Notes: generated by a model not told the origin, from the letters alone. Shown: positions 9,293 through 22,193, counted from the first letter of the stretch. The stretch: DNA of 64,000 nt from Phymatolithon calcareum (GCA_977006965.1 OZ345365.1:558001-622000); one strand, 5' to 3'. A program made the numbers and translations.

Positions 9293-9410
9293 CCCCGCAG
9301 CAAACAAGTAGTCAAACTCTACCTCGCCGTTCATAACGCAGTCGCCGACCTCTTACGGCACCATCACTTCCTCCGCATCAGCTTCACCCAGCAGTGAAAT
9401 CCACTTCGAC

Positions 9411-12400
9411 ATGGCGGCCGCCGCCGGGTTGACTCTTGCCATCATATCTCAAGCTCTCAGTGTCATTACGAGCATCAAGACCCGCATCGCCAACATCCGC
9501 GAAGGCTCGGAAACGTTTCGAATCCTCACCGAAAAACTCGATCGCCTGACGGGGCAGCTCGAGACAGTGGAGCGATTGCTCCCGACGTGCGCGGTTACAA
9601 TTCCGGATGAAGTTACTGTCGACGTGAAGGCCACTCTGGAGTCTGTTTGCGACACGCTCATTCGTTCGAAGTCAACCGTGGAGAAAGCTTGCTCGAAGGC
9701 TTTCACAGGGGCCGCCAGTAGCTCAAGGGGTAAGGCCGAGTCCGTGATGCGTCAAACATTCCGCGCCAATGCCATGAGCAACGCGATGAACGGTCTCCAA
9801 GCCCCCCTACAAGAAGCATCTATCCAACTCTCGACCTTGATTTCAACGCTCACAACAGGGCGTATAACTCAAGACGTCTTCGTACCAAAGCTCGATAGCT
9901 TGCAAAACACCGGCAACCTTGAAGTGTATCGCGCGGCAGCAAGCACACCGGCACTTCCCGATGGTACACACCTCAACTTTGACGCAAAAGATGCTGAGGG
10001 GAATCACTGTACACCGGAGGCGATTCTGAAGGCATCCATTCTTGCTGCAGGTGCAGTATCACAGGTCACCGCTGCGGCAGGAACTATTACGCTTGCACAC
10101 GGCGTTGTTGGCACGGCAGGAGTCGGAAAAACTATTGCGCTGCAGGCGCTTGCGTTCGACGAGGATATTCGAAATCGTTTCCCCGACGGAATCCATTACC
10201 TTGTACTTGGTCAAGGTGCCTCTTTGGCGACGGCAATAGATGCCCTTGCTAAAATCATGCGGATGACAGGGGCATCGGCATCCGTCGCCGCAGTGGAACG
10301 CTCCTCGTTGCTTCAAGATGCTGTGGATTATGCTGTGGCGTGATTCAATTGGAAAGTCTGCCTCTTTCTTGTGGACGATATGTGGTCTGCACCAAAAAGC
10401 GAGACCGGGTTCTTGCACGATCTTCGCCAGATCTTAAGGTCATGTCCACAGAGCCGCATGGCGATAACGACGAGAAATACACTCATTGCAGACGCCGCCG
10501 GGGAAACTGTGGACTTCGCGCCCAGAGCGCCACTCGGGCCCGTGTCCTTGAACATATTCATGATGCATGCGACACGGGATGCGACGAAAAATGCGCCTAA
10601 AGAAGCGACGGGCGACTTGAGAAGGAGTATCGCGACGATCCTTACGATTTTTGCAGGACTGCCTATCGCATTGGCAGAGTATGGAAGCACAGTGGGGTTC
10701 CTGGCAAGAGAACGACGGAACTTTCAAGGCGCATGTGACGTGTACGCTGTGCAGCTCGAGAGAAAGAGAACCGAACTTGGGGAAATGCAAGGCCCCGGAG
10801 GAACGAGCTTGAACTCCGGAATCATGCTCAGTCTGACAATCTTAGAAGACGAATTCGTGAAACTGAAATCAAGAAATGCTGTCGATCTTGAGTCCACGAT
10901 CGCTGATCTATACACAAGCCTTTGCGTGCTGAGGCATCAGGGTCGTGTCCCCGTTTCTGTGCTGAGTCGTATGTGGAAGGTGGAAGAAGATTTTGCGTTC
11001 GACGTTACCCGCCTACTCAACAAGATGAGTCTTTGTAAGCTCTTTTTCCAAGAACGTGCGGAAAATATTGTGAAAGAAGGCAGTGTCATGCTTCATGACT
11101 TGCAGATGGACTTTTGTAAGAGACAAGCAGACGAGAAAGAGACGAGCTCCCTATGGCATGGACGAATTCTCAATGGATATTCGGAACAATTAGCGATCAC
11201 GTCCAAGAGTTCATTGTCGCATGAGCAAGGTGATTCCTTTGAGCATATGCGGTTGGCGCGCACACCGATGTCGTGCTTCCCACGGTTTTCGCGAATTTTC
11301 CGCGGAAACATGAAGCAATTGCGGAGGGCGTTTAAGGGTGACTCGTTTGAGCGCGCACTGCTGGCGTACACACCGAGGTCGTGGTGGTCTGTTCCAGAGG
11401 ACGAGTTCATTCATGAGAATCTTGCCAGACACTTGGTTTCTGCAAATCTGGGTACCGAACTTGCCGCTCTTCTTCTGGATGCGCGATGAACGCATGCTCG
11501 ATTTGGCATCGGTGGTATCTTGTCACTCAAGTCGGACTTCGAGTGGTTGATGAATCTTGGCGAAGACGTTTTTCCACTCGGACTCAGCCGGGAATTTGAG
11601 TTGATATGGAAAGCGATGCAAGTTTCATGGGGACGAGCATCGGAAGGAAAAGGATCGTTTCTCTTGCAAGTGTTATGGCGCTTGTTTATTTTAAGGACGG
11701 ACAGCGCTGTTGTGAGATCCTACTTGAAGATCGTCAAAACCCACACACCATTGCCGTACCTGGTGCCTGTTCCCCTTCTTCCCTGACCCGCGCAGCGCTC
11801 TGAAAATGGAGATTTCGGTGGGAGGTGGTTGCGGTGCAGTTGATTGTTCTCCTTGCGGTCGCTTTATTGCAGCAGGAGCAGGGAATGATGTCGTTGTTGC
11901 AGATGCATCTACCGGCGATATTATTAAGAGTTTGAAAGGACACTCGGAATATGTAACCTGTGTGACATTTGCCGGTGGATCAAAACGAATTGTCTCAGGG
12001 GCGTGGTACTATTCGGTTGCAGTGTGGGAATGGGAGTTGTCCGAGTCGCCAGCTCATGTTCTCGAAGGGCACAACAACGAAGTAACCGACATTGCTGTAT
12101 GCAGCGACGGTTCGAAGATATTTTCATGCTCGGAGGATCGCACCTTGAAGATTTGGGACGCGAACACAGGCATGCAGATCGAAGAGTTCGCACAGAAATG
12201 CGCTGTTTATTGTGTTGCTGTTTCGAATGATGATCAATACGTTGCAATCGGACTGCATGATGGAGCGGTCAAAGTTCAAAACGGTTAGACGGGTCGAACT
12301 GTCCTCGAAGATTTGGACGCGCACAAGAGCGGTATTCAATCTGTTGCATTCAGTGCAAGAGACCATCTGTTGGCGGCAGGGTCATGGGACAAAACAATTC

Positions 12401-13537
12401 GAGTATGGAACACTACAATGTGGACTTGTCTCGGTGGGCCCTTTAAAGGACACAAAAATGGGGTGTCATGTGTCACGTTCAGTCCAGTCGGACAATTACT
12501 CTCGTGTGGATCGTCGGATGGTACTGTTCTGTTGCGGGACGTCAACACAGGAAGAATATCTGGACATCCTCAGACATGCACAGCTACGTGGATAGTGTCT
12601 CGTTACTCCTGACGGGGAAAGCATAATTTCCGGGTCTCTTGATGGTAATATACGCATTTGGGACACGCGTGTGGAAGCGGAAGCGAATGAACTGGAATAT
12701 GGACATTATGCTCGTGTATGGGCAGTTGCGGTAAGCCATGACGGGCTTCGAGTTGCGTCTGGGTCGGCGGACAGAACTGTACGATTGTGGGACTCTCGTA
12801 CCGGCAGTCAGATTAGTCGTCCACTGCGAGGGCACAAAGGAAATGTGAATTGCGTTTCGTTCAGTCGTGACGGGCGGTATTTAGTATCCGGATCTTGGGA
12901 CAGCACAGTTCGCCTTTGGGACGCAGAGACGTTAAATCAAATTGGGAATCCAATGGAAGGGCACAATAGCTGGGTGAGATGTTTGTCGTTCAGCTCGGAC
13001 GGTCAGCGGATTCTCTCGGGATCCATGGACAAAACTGTTCTCATGTGGGATGCCAATTCAAGACTTTTGATTAGAAATGCACTGCTGGGGCACACAGAAT
13101 CAGTTGAGGCGTTCTCTGAGAGCGGTGATGGATTCTACGTCGTGTCCCGAGACGGTATTGGCGAAGTCATCATTTGGAATCGCGTGAGCCAAACAATCGT
13201 TTTTCAATCGACACAAGTGAGCGATTCTGAAGGCGAAGCGCCGATCAGACATGACAGGGGCGCACTATGCCAGATGACACCCGAGGAGGCGGAAAATATC
13301 ATTCGCAGTTGTGGACAAGAAACACCGCGCCTTTGGCCCACATCTTTTCGTCCATATACAGCAGATTTGTATTGTCGTGGTTCCACTGCGTATTCGAATA
13401 TACAAATTGAAGACGCAATTCTCGGGACTCCGCCGTCTCAAGTGTACTCGTGGAGATACAATGAGACGAAAAGATTGTTTGTCGCAGAACTAGAAAGTGG
13501 GACAGTAGCGATCTGTAATTTGAAGCGTGAGATTTAA
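9411..13537 (+). pseudogene. NB-ARC/WD40 (STAND-type) gene, disrupted
   Basis: The domain order is a helical N-terminus (about residues 1-200), an NB-ARC nucleotide-binding domain with Walker A GTAGVGKT (234-241) and kinase-2/Walker B LFLVDDMW, a helical linker, and about ten or more WD40 repeats ending WDANSRLLIRN and later. Such STAND ATPases sense signals and act as molecular switches, often in immunity; red algae encode an NB-ARC/WD40 subfamily. Breaks seen are in-frame TGA at 10341 (before FNWKVCLFLVDD) and TGA at 11487 (before THARFGIGG), both where Trp would fit the family pattern; TAG at 12286 inside a WD40 repeat; and frameshifts near 11775 and near 12599. No splice signals remove these breaks. 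Recently inactivated gene, or an allele full of sequencing errors. The ATG follows a GC-rich leader and a LINE insertion. Confidence 0.8.
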
Positions 13538-13960
13538 AAGTAAATACTGAACGACTCCTATCTTCCATAGATTGCAAACGCAAGAACTCTGCTTGCTTCC
13601 GCGCTAGCACTGAAACAGGGTTCGGGCCCAATATATTCGGATTGCAATACCTTGCAATATGGAATTGCAATGTGAAATTGCGGAGAGCTCCGGTATTGCA
13701 ATTCTTATTGCACCGTCGAGGCTCCATCCATATGCTGCGTGGAGTCTCGTCACGCCAACGGCTACGTTTCGTTAACTTACCGGCTAACAGCGAAATGCGG
13801 CGTGAATTTAAGCTTGCCAAAGGCATTAGCTGTGCGCACAACGATGAAGTGTTACGTAGACTGCGAAACACAGCATCAAGCGGTGTACAATACAGTCCCA
13901 CTACCGGCGATCATTCTCACCTGATCCAGACGCAACCGAACATGAGGGCCCCTAGTCGCC
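13538..13960. other. 3' flank rich in TTGCAAT words
   Basis: No gene. ATTGCAAT-type words are dense between 13636 and 13715. Similar clusters occur near 14950-15030, 32400-32470, 34070-34150 and 34725-34800. Confidence 0.4.
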
Positions 13961-14604
13961 ATGAGCAAGCCGAGCCCTAAAGAAATCGTGTTCGCATTGA
14001 TGCCGTTCGTTTGCAATGTGAAGCGGCATGCGATGGAGAGAACGACCGGCGCCTCGGTCGAGAGAGACTGCCTGCAGCATCGGTACCCGAGGCCGAGCTG
14101 CCCCACTCCTATCATATCATTTATCGAGAAGAACGGCTACAGAAACCTGTACGACCATCTAAAACGATGCTACGCCAAAGGCCAAAGCCCATCTGAACAG
14201 TACGCAACTCTACAGCGCCTCTACAAGGAGGAGGCGCTGCTCACGATACAACAGAAAGGCAGTATAATACGCTCCAATTTCGAAGTCAGGTCTATGTCTG
14301 CGTATGACAAAGCCGTACATGCGTATATACGACAAATTATCAAGACAACGAAGTGTTCAAGTTCTGTCGCCATGTCAAGCTATCCGTCAGGACGGTCGTC
14401 CGTGTGCTGTTTTACCTCGTCGAGCTTATTGAGAGCCGAATTGCTGCCGAACTGGATGGTACTCACGGTGCTCTACTGTACGACGGGTGTTCTTGCAACA
14501 GCGTGAATTATGTTGCGGCTATCGCTTCATATTGCAGTACTTCCACGTCTCGTATATATGCTTTCGCGGCATCTATCGCCGTGCCTCGCCTTACATTACT
14601 GTGA
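13961..14604 (+). pseudogene. hAT-like transposase relic
   Basis: Two plus-strand frames abut with a frameshift near 14340. The first (13961-14340) has a basic Cys/His-containing N-terminus. The second (14353-14604) contains ALLYDGCSCNSVNYVAAIAS, which fits the hAT motif of the type L-x-x-DGW-s-x-x-x-x-h-y before the catalytic region. About 210 residues of a protein normally over 600. The rest of the element is not recognisable. Confidence 0.45.
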
Positions 14605-17277
14605 ATGTCTCCAATGGACCAGATTGCCTCAGAAGACACAGATGATAGTGAAACCACTGCTGAAGCCACTACTTTCAACGACGAGGAACACATTTAATTT
14701 TTCCGTAAGACATTCGTTTTCCTCAAAGTGAACGACTGATTCTGGAATGTCCAAATGGCGAACGAGGCGATCAACGGATCGCGCACGGAGAAGGCGGAAG
14801 CTCTAATCAATGCCCACGAGGTCTCGGAATAGCTCATAGAAGGCAGCTACATGTAATGTCCATGCTGAACGCGAAGTAGTTTAATGTTTGATGGAAATGA
14901 TCCTTCCTGAGGTAAAGTAGACTACCCTTGATTGCCCGCCATGGTGCATTGCAATAGTTATTGCAAGATTCATTCTGCAGCAGTTCGTATTGCGCGTTGC
15001 AACTCGAGCAACAATATTTTGCAATTAAATTGTTCCAAGCCCTGACTGAAAAGCTCAAAACGTCTTCTTTTTGAGCAAATCGCTTAGAGTAATATGAAGA
15101 ATTATTGTTTCAGTGCAGTGATCCTCGCTGCTTCACACCCTGCATGTAGTGCCGCAACTCAAAACGAGCCGGCTGGGTCGTAAAATCCAGTCTATAGACA
15201 CAAAAAAACACGACCAAATGAATAACACTCCAGAACAGTAGAAATTGCTTTCGTCACTCAAGTTGTATGAAACAAGAAAACTTGTATCCTAGAATACGGA
15301 AATCTCACCAGTAACTTCAGAGGTGAAGTGTATGTCAAACAAACGTATCAACAAGTTTCAGATAGAAACGAAGCGTGCAGGAACAGTCCTGGCGGTTCAA
15401 GGGTGGATAGTCCGACTACCCTTACGATCGCAGCTTCCCACACTTCTTGCAAAGGAGTTTCTTTGGGGCGATAGCTAGCTTTCATGGCAAGATAGCTAAC
15501 TTATTGCCGTTCTGGTCCTTCTGTTCTTTCTGGAGAACTTTGTACATGCACGGTGCCGTTGAGACAAGAAAGAAAAGCTTCCCAATGTTATAGCCGCGCA
15601 AAACGACTGTCGAAGGGTCCCGAGACCAAAGTCTCTACGACGCGCCGCTGATCTCAAGAGGGTCGCAACTCCTCAAGAGTTTTGCTCAGATGCGAGATAC
15701 TTCCACAGGAAGGAGAAAGAACAGACAATCACCGGACGATGATTGTCACGGACGCGCAAGTGGACACGCAAAAAGGGGTCAGTCGTCGTGCGCGCGCAAT
15801 GAGTTGTGAGCTATCAACCGTCAAGGAATAAAGCGGATTCGGCAATATGAGTTTACTCCAAGATCGGTTACGCTAAGGTAGCTCCCCTCTCTTTCTCCGA
15901 GGCGCCGCTCGAAGAGAGGGAAGCTCTATATATCTACCGAAATGTCTACTGATGCGGCCCTCAGGGAGCTAGGAACTTGGCGATGGAAGCTGAAAACCAG
16001 CACACGCATTTCTATGATTCTATTGCATCATTAGTGTGCAACGGGCCAATAAGTGGCTTTCGTAACAGATAAAATGATGCATGCTTGCCCAAATACGGTG
16101 GTAATTGCACCATCCTGTTACAAACTCAGTGCATATTTGCACTGATGCGTATCGGTACTGTAAATATGACGCACGAGAAGGTCACTCTTGCAGCATTGGG
16201 GTGCATTTCCGGCGTCCAGGGCACAGAGACTGTGAAGCCTTGCGAAAGCTAAGGACATATGCGCCTGGAAGCTTGCAAGATACTGGATGACTGCTGATAC
16301 TCTGAGTCTTGACTCGTGTTTACCCGAAAAGCAATTGAAAAACTTGCTGAAGTAATTGTAGTTCCACCTCCAATCTGGTCGCATCTTGTCTCGTATATCT
16401 AATAAAATATTAATCTTCCGCATGCGAAATATTTAAATGCTTCGGAGGTGATAAATCAGTAGGTGACATACGAGGAGGCAGAAACTACACTGTTCGATAC
16501 ACCCACTGTGCGGATTCAAAATGCCTATGATATTTTGTAGGTGAACGAACAGTGCTCTTGGTCTGCGAGTACTTCCTGTCCTGATGTCAAAAAAATTTGC
16601 TCACATGCAAATAATGCAGAACAATGGACAAATATTCGTAGAGGTGCATTGTTATGTCAAGTGTAACACAACACAAGAACAGGAGTATCTCCACGTTGAG
16701 GAAGAAACTAAAGGATTACTGTACTCCAAAAGTATTGCAATAAGAACATTGAATGGACAATAGCCCTGACCATGGGCTCACGTGGGCACCGGAATGTAAA
16801 TTCATGGTACGAAGGATGGCGAAGGAAATGAGTGGGCAATTCAAGATAGAGAGTTGTAGGTGTGTAATAGAGGAGCGGGGAGGAGAAGACGAAATTTTGA
16901 GTGTTCTGGAATGCAGTAGATTTCAATTCCATGCAGGCGACGAGCACAAGCGGCAAGGTGGGAGGCGGTGATGTGGTTAGATATTAATGAATGCTTATTC
17001 CCCTATGGGGATAACAAACAGTGCTTTTCTTCCTCTCCTAGATTACGGCAGGGCGTTAATCCTGCGAGGTAATTGTAAGCACGCTTCTTCTCTGCCTGTC
17101 GCTCGTCATTAGACGATTCCACCAGAAGCAAATGCGGTGGAAACAAAAATAGTGTCATACTAGTGCACTGCAATTGGCTTAGACCCCTTGTGAAATGCGG
17201 AAAACCCACTCTGGAAATGCCTTCGTGGCATGAAATTAGGAGAAAAACTGCGTGAGACTCTTCACCGAAACAGGCGC
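14605..17277. other. 2.7 kb without a recognisable gene
   Basis: ORFs are short and on both strands; none shows a motif. No repeat shared with the rest of the window was found except TTGCAAT-type words near 14950-15030. Confidence 0.4.
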
Positions 17278-17360
17278 ACTCGAGATTCGAACCCAGGACC
17301 TTTCTCTTGGCCGCATATGAGCACCCCCGGGAGGCAGTTTAACCACTATACCACAGGTTG
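17278..17360 (-). pseudogene. tRNA-derived sequence
   Basis: On the minus strand a good A box (TGGTATAGTGG) is followed about 50 bp later by a good B box (GGTTCGAATCT). The spacing fits a tRNA. The two would-be acceptor strands do not pair, and an anticodon cannot be assigned safely. It is therefore a tRNA relic or the head of a tRNA-derived SINE rather than a working gene. Confidence 0.4.
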
Positions 17361-18161
17361 TGAAGTGGTTAGAATGCATTCTGACCTACCAGGTCGAAAG
17401 CGTCCCAGAATTTACGCAAGTTCGAAACTCCCCGTGTGCAACTTCCATGTCATCGTCAGTAGATTTTCTCGCATGGTTGTAGGGAGTAGGCTGCTTCAGA
17501 CTTTGTCTATATAAGACCAGAACAGGACGGTAGAGAAGAGAGTATAGAAAATCAAGAGAACCCGAATCTGCTGAGCAAGTCAAGACAGGCGGAAACTCGT
17601 GTTAAGCGCATGCCCGAGCCGATCACTGCACAGTCTACTGTTTTCCCAATCGCCAGCCTTACGATTTTCTAGGTCATGATGATATTTGTCCTGTTTGAAA
17701 CAGTTGGGAATGCAGGAAAAGTATTTTCCGCTCTCCAGACACCTATTGTTCGGACACGGAGGCGTACGAACGGAGGTCGTCGCCGTTCACATTCTTCTTT
17801 CTTCAAGAGCGTACATTCCCACTATCCGCTTTTCAAACGTGCAGTGTTCCCTGTGAAAAAAGGGCATTTAGTGCTCGACAGGAGATCAGGAAACATATGT
17901 GCACCTCGTTTCCATCCCCAGAAGGTCGAGTCAGTGGGAGGAAAGGCGAGTTTCTGAGCCCTGGGGAAAAGTCAGTGAAAAGCGTTGCGAATCTCGCAAT
18001 TTCTCCACTACCGGTGAGGGTGTCCCGCAGCGCGTCAAAGCAGAGTTTCTGGGAAGATATTGGGATGCATGCCATAGCGAGTAGCTCGGACGAAAACCAT
18101 CTCGCAGCGAAAGAATGGATCTTCTACGGCGTCTCAAAAGGTATGAAAGAAAGTTAACTCT
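17361..18161. other. No gene recognised
   Basis: A few open frames of 60-95 codons on both strands with no motif. The first 50 bp contain a second A-box-like sequence on the plus strand (GAAGTGGTTAGAATG), facing the tRNA relic. Confidence 0.35.
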
Positions 18162-19233
18162 TTGAAGCAAAGTGACGCAGCACGAAAAGTAGCCGGACCA
18201 GGGTCGATGGAAGCGAATCTGTACTTGCCCGTTCTTACCCGCCTGCGCTCCAGGAAGAATAAAAGAAGCGGCAGCCCAGTTGGCTCGATCGCAGAATCTG
18301 ACTGGGAATGTGACCGTGAGCACTCTGAGGAGAGTTCAAGTGATGAACTAGAGGAGCAGCACGAGCTCGCCCGCTTCGTAAGCGCGATGCGCAGAGAATC
18401 GAAGCAAACTGTTGCCCTAGCGCGAGGCGTACAGAGTGAGGGAATGGATCAGGTCACGAAAGTGGTACAGAAACAATTTGGAATGAATGCCAAGGGATTA
18501 AACAGAATGAATAACATAACGATGTACAGGACCCTCGTGCAATGTCGGTGGGAGCGCGCGTTGCAACTCACCCCGTAGACGAGATCCGTCCAAGTTCAAA
18601 TCAACTGGGCGGAAGGTTTGTTCTACTCCGTCATACTAGGACGCTTTGCAATCCGTCTCCAAAACCGAATGAGGTCGCTGTGCAAAATCACACCCTGAGA
18701 ATCAGGAAGACACAGCTGGGCGCGCATTTTGCTGCGCGACTACTGAAATAGAAACTTGAAATCGAGAAAAAGCCAAACTACGAAGGCAGAGCCGAAGACT
18801 TTCGCTACGCAGAAGGGATCTTTCCTACATGAAGCATCACGATCTGTTCAGCGAGCAGATCGACCGGGCGGAGCAAGACAAGGTGACGCCCAAGGAAGAG
18901 AAACTGCGCAGTAGCGAAGCCTGACGCCGAACAGAGTAAAGATTGAAGCATAAAATCCCAGTGGACAAGAAAGAGCGCGCCACCCGGACCGTGTTACTCA
19001 AATCGCGAAAGCACAGAATGCTGGCAGTGAAATGGTACTTCGGACGCTTCCCCTCACGGAACCCCTCTTCCTATGTGGAACAATTCGGCGAGATCGCTGA
19101 GAGGAGCCTTGAGACCCTACAGCGCAAAGTCGCACGACCGCAACTTATCGGAGAGACTGAGGGCGAAACAATGCAACCGATGGACAGACTAGTAGAATTA
19201 GAGAAAATAATGACGGAACAAATGATAGTGTGA
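18162..19233 (+). pseudogene. LINE-related coding fragments
   Basis: The frame 18162-18578 is an acidic protein piece (ESSSDELEEQHELARFV) of unknown identity. The frame 18943-19233 contains LLKSRKHRMLAVKWYFGRFP, which matches the C-terminal domain of the family-B LINE protein (minus strand 23740-24000, KHRQLAVQYACRRFPQVSTT). It is thus the 3' coding end of another family-B copy lying directly before the family-A element. Confidence 0.45.
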
Positions 19234-19268
19234 TGCGATATTTTTAGACAATGCGAAAGTAGTACATG

Positions 19269-19335
19269 GGATGCTGCTCTGGTGTCGGCGACTCTGGCAT
19301 TGAGGGCTAGAGTCGCCGACACCAGAGCAGCATCC
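19269..19335. repeat. 67-bp hairpin, 30-bp arms, 7-nt loop
   Basis: The arms at 19269-19298 and 19306-19335 match at 29 of 30 positions. The left arm starts GGATGCTGCTCTGGTGTCGG. It sits immediately before the surviving endonuclease fragment of the family-A LINE. A foldback duplication made during retrotransposition, or a small-RNA precursor, are both possible. Confidence 0.7.
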
Positions 19336-22193
19336 AAAAATTATAATTTCCACCTAGTGATGGGCGACTTCAATGCAAGGCATAGGCACTGGAACCGCGT
19401 GGGTAACTGGCGAGGAAAAAGGTTGTCCCGCGGGCTGCAAAGTTCAACTGGAGAGTATGGACTGCAGCAAGTCCTACCTCTGTCTCCAGACAGGGGAAGA
19501 GTAACATCTATATTTACATAACAAAATGTTTAAAAGCAGAGGTACCTGAACTGGTGCACGGAATGTGGGAAGGCGTCACCGAACACATTCCGGTGGCAAC
19601 GAGAGTCACCAACAAAAGGATTGTTCCTCAGAAAAGACAGAGAGGTTTTCGAAGAATCTTTTACAGCCACGGACGTCATGTAGGCCCAGGCCGTTGTGAT
19701 CATTCCCCTGTGTCTGTCGACCACTCAGGTCCCTTTTGTGACAGTGATAACTTTGTTGTTTGGTTCAGGCAAGGTTGCTACTTATACCAATTCGGTAGTG
19801 CTTCAATACGTGTATCCACAATTGCCGATTGCCCGAATTATGTGTACATTAGGTGCCCTAGGTAGACGTCGCAATGATATTGTTACATGTTCAAATCTAG
19901 ATATTACGCGTAGCCTGATACAGGCACATGCACTTCTTACATGCAACGCACCGGGAACACTACCCATGTACGAAGCGCTATGGGTTTACACCGTCAAGAT
20001 TCAAGACCTTTTGGAACAATGAGCTCGACAAACTAGCCTAGAAGCGAACTCAATTGTACAATATTTGCAAAAGAACCGAGCTTGAAAATGACCGGCTTGC
20101 ACTCCGAGAAATTAAGGTACAAATCCGAAAGCAAGTAAGAATAGCGAAGAGTGAGAAATTTGAAAAATACCTTGACGGCGTGGAGGAACTGGGTCCCAAT
20201 GAGACAGCCAACGTCCCAAGCAAAATTATGAAGTCAAAAACAAGAAGGAGAAGGTCGAAAAATGCACTCGGAGCTCCGATACATCCAAGCAAGTTCTCTG
20301 CGTATATTTATAATGTGTGAAAGGCTGAAAAAGACTGGAATGTCCCACAAAGGCTTTTATATTCAACAAGGCAATGAGGCGGCACATTATTAGGGCATTC
20401 AACCGAGCACCGAAAGGGAAGGCGGTCGGCCCCGCCGGAGTGGCACTTCCAATGATGCATGCGAATAAGGAAGCCGAATTGAGTATATTGAGAGCGTTAT
20501 GGGAGACATGTGGGAGGCTCAAATTTCTTCCGCGAGCGTGGCGTCAAGCTACTCTGATCTCTCTGTACAAAACAGGCCCATCCCATGTTGCAGCGAACTA
20601 CAGACCTATATCGCTATTAAGTCAAGCCAGGAAAATCATCGATTCCGCATTAGACTCATACATAAGGGAACAATTCCGCTTTAGCAGTGCCCAGCTAGGT
20701 TTCCGAAGGACAAGAGCACATATATTGCGATACTTCCTGCAAAATGTGCCATGAAAGACAGATATCCTTTTGTTGCGGTTCTTGACTTCTCTGCAGCATA
20801 TGGCAGGGTGCCACGAGATATCCTCATGAGAAAACTCAAGCAGAAGCTACGCGAAGAAATAACAAGGATGGTGGCATATCTTCTGAAACCCTCGTGGGTT
20901 ACGTCAGCAGGTGATGATACACGAACATGGTGCATTATCGATCGAGGAGTACCTCGAGGGTCCCCACTGAGCCCGTGCCTGTACAATATCTTCATGGACA
21001 CATTCGCAGAAGCAGTCTCCAAGGTCCCCACCGACGTCTCTGATAATCCAGCGCAACTGTTCGGTGACGATGTCCAGCTGCAATCTTAGGATGGAGAAGG
21101 AATGCAGAAGCTGCTTGATATAGCGACGACCTGGGCGAAGGAAAATGGTATGAGCTGGAACACAAAGCCAGGAAAGAGCGAGATCCTTAAATACAAGGGA
21201 CTTCTGAAACGCACTTTCCACGTTGCGGGTCGAGTTCTTCATCAAACTTGGAGGCTCTCGTATTTCGGGATAAGCATGAACCACAAAGGCGTAACTGAGG
21301 ACATGACGTTATCAAGAGTACGAAATGCAGTGGGGTGCATACACAAACTGCGGGATAATGGAGTCAATGTTCGAGGCTTTCAGCCTGTGACATGCATTAG
21401 AATCTTCAAGTCGCTTATTTTGCCAAAGTGGGAGTTTGCACTTCATGTGACGCCACTGAAAAAGCGATTACAATCAGCAACCGAATCTGTAGAAGGTTTA
21501 TTCTTCAAGTATGTGTTTGGGTCATATGCCCAGCACCCCCATGGTAGAATGCGAGTTCTGGTCCGTCTAGGAAAACCAGCCATGAGCAGAAGACACTCAG
21601 CAGAAAGGTTTTCTGCGAGTCTAGTGAAACAAAAGAAGCCCCTCGATGAGGCAGACGAGTATTCTGGGAGAGATGAAAATATTAAGCAGGCAACCAAGGA
21701 CATAGAGTGCCTCAAGAAATATGAAAATCTGCAGCAAGCTCTCGATAAAGCGGAGGAGGGCTCATTCTCAAAGAAAGGGCGACGAAAAGAAATAATTGAG
21801 TTATGGGAAAAGAAGAAGAGGGCAGATCGCTCGAGATACCAACTGATTCGAACAATCTACCTGTGGTTCTCCGCGTAAGAGAAAGGTCTGCACGGTTGCG
21901 ATGCCTACGGCTGATATTCAACAGAGCACCTCTTTGGAGAAAATCAGTATTGGGTGCATACTTTGGTGTAACAGCTGTGATTGAGCTGGTCGCTCTCCAA
22001 CACATTCTATCTTCATCCAACATTAGTCCTGAAATTGAATATGAATGTAAGCGATTCACTAGAGCACTTGTTGGGAGAGAAATACGAATCAAGGATATAC
22101 TGAATATTCAAACTACGTTAGCTTAGAAAATCGTGCAAAAACGGTCCTGTTACTCTTGAAGAAAGGCCGTGAGAGCTTTTAAAATAAATGAAC
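19336..22193 (+). mobile_element. LINE family A, copy a (degenerate)
   Basis: In order it holds an AP-type endonuclease fragment (HLVMGDFNARHRHWN, 19344-19521), a diverged stretch, a reverse transcriptase with the LINE N-terminal block (RQATLISLYKTGPS) and catalytic LFGDDVQL near 21060, and a C-terminal domain ending RAPLWRKSVLGAYFGV near 21930-21975. The 3' end is GAGCTTTTAAAATAAAT. Frames are broken at about 20754, 21087 and 21876, so no protein can be made. Confidence 0.8.
20374..21878 (+). pseudogene. Reverse transcriptase of LINE family A, copy a
   Basis: Three frames cover the RT: 20374-20754 (fingers, ANYRPISLL), 20751-21089 (palm, FAEAVSK then LFGDDVQL) and 21102-21878 (thumb and C-terminal domain, MSWNTKPGKSEILKYKG). 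The catalytic aspartate pair is intact here, unlike the other RT relics of the window. Two stops and a frameshift separate the parts. Confidence 0.75.

Noticed and set aside
10341-11489. TGA decoded as Trp (altered genetic code or readthrough) in the NB-ARC gene
   Set aside because: Both TGA codons fall where Trp fits, but the same gene also has a TAG and two frameshifts, and other intact genes use TGG for Trp. Simple pseudogene decay explains all.
13299-13901. 200-codon minus-strand frame over the end of the WD40 region
   Set aside because: Half of it is antisense to clear WD40-region coding sequence and it has no motif.
17278-17360. Functional tRNA gene
   Set aside because: A and B boxes are good but the acceptor strands do not pair and no clear anticodon stem forms.
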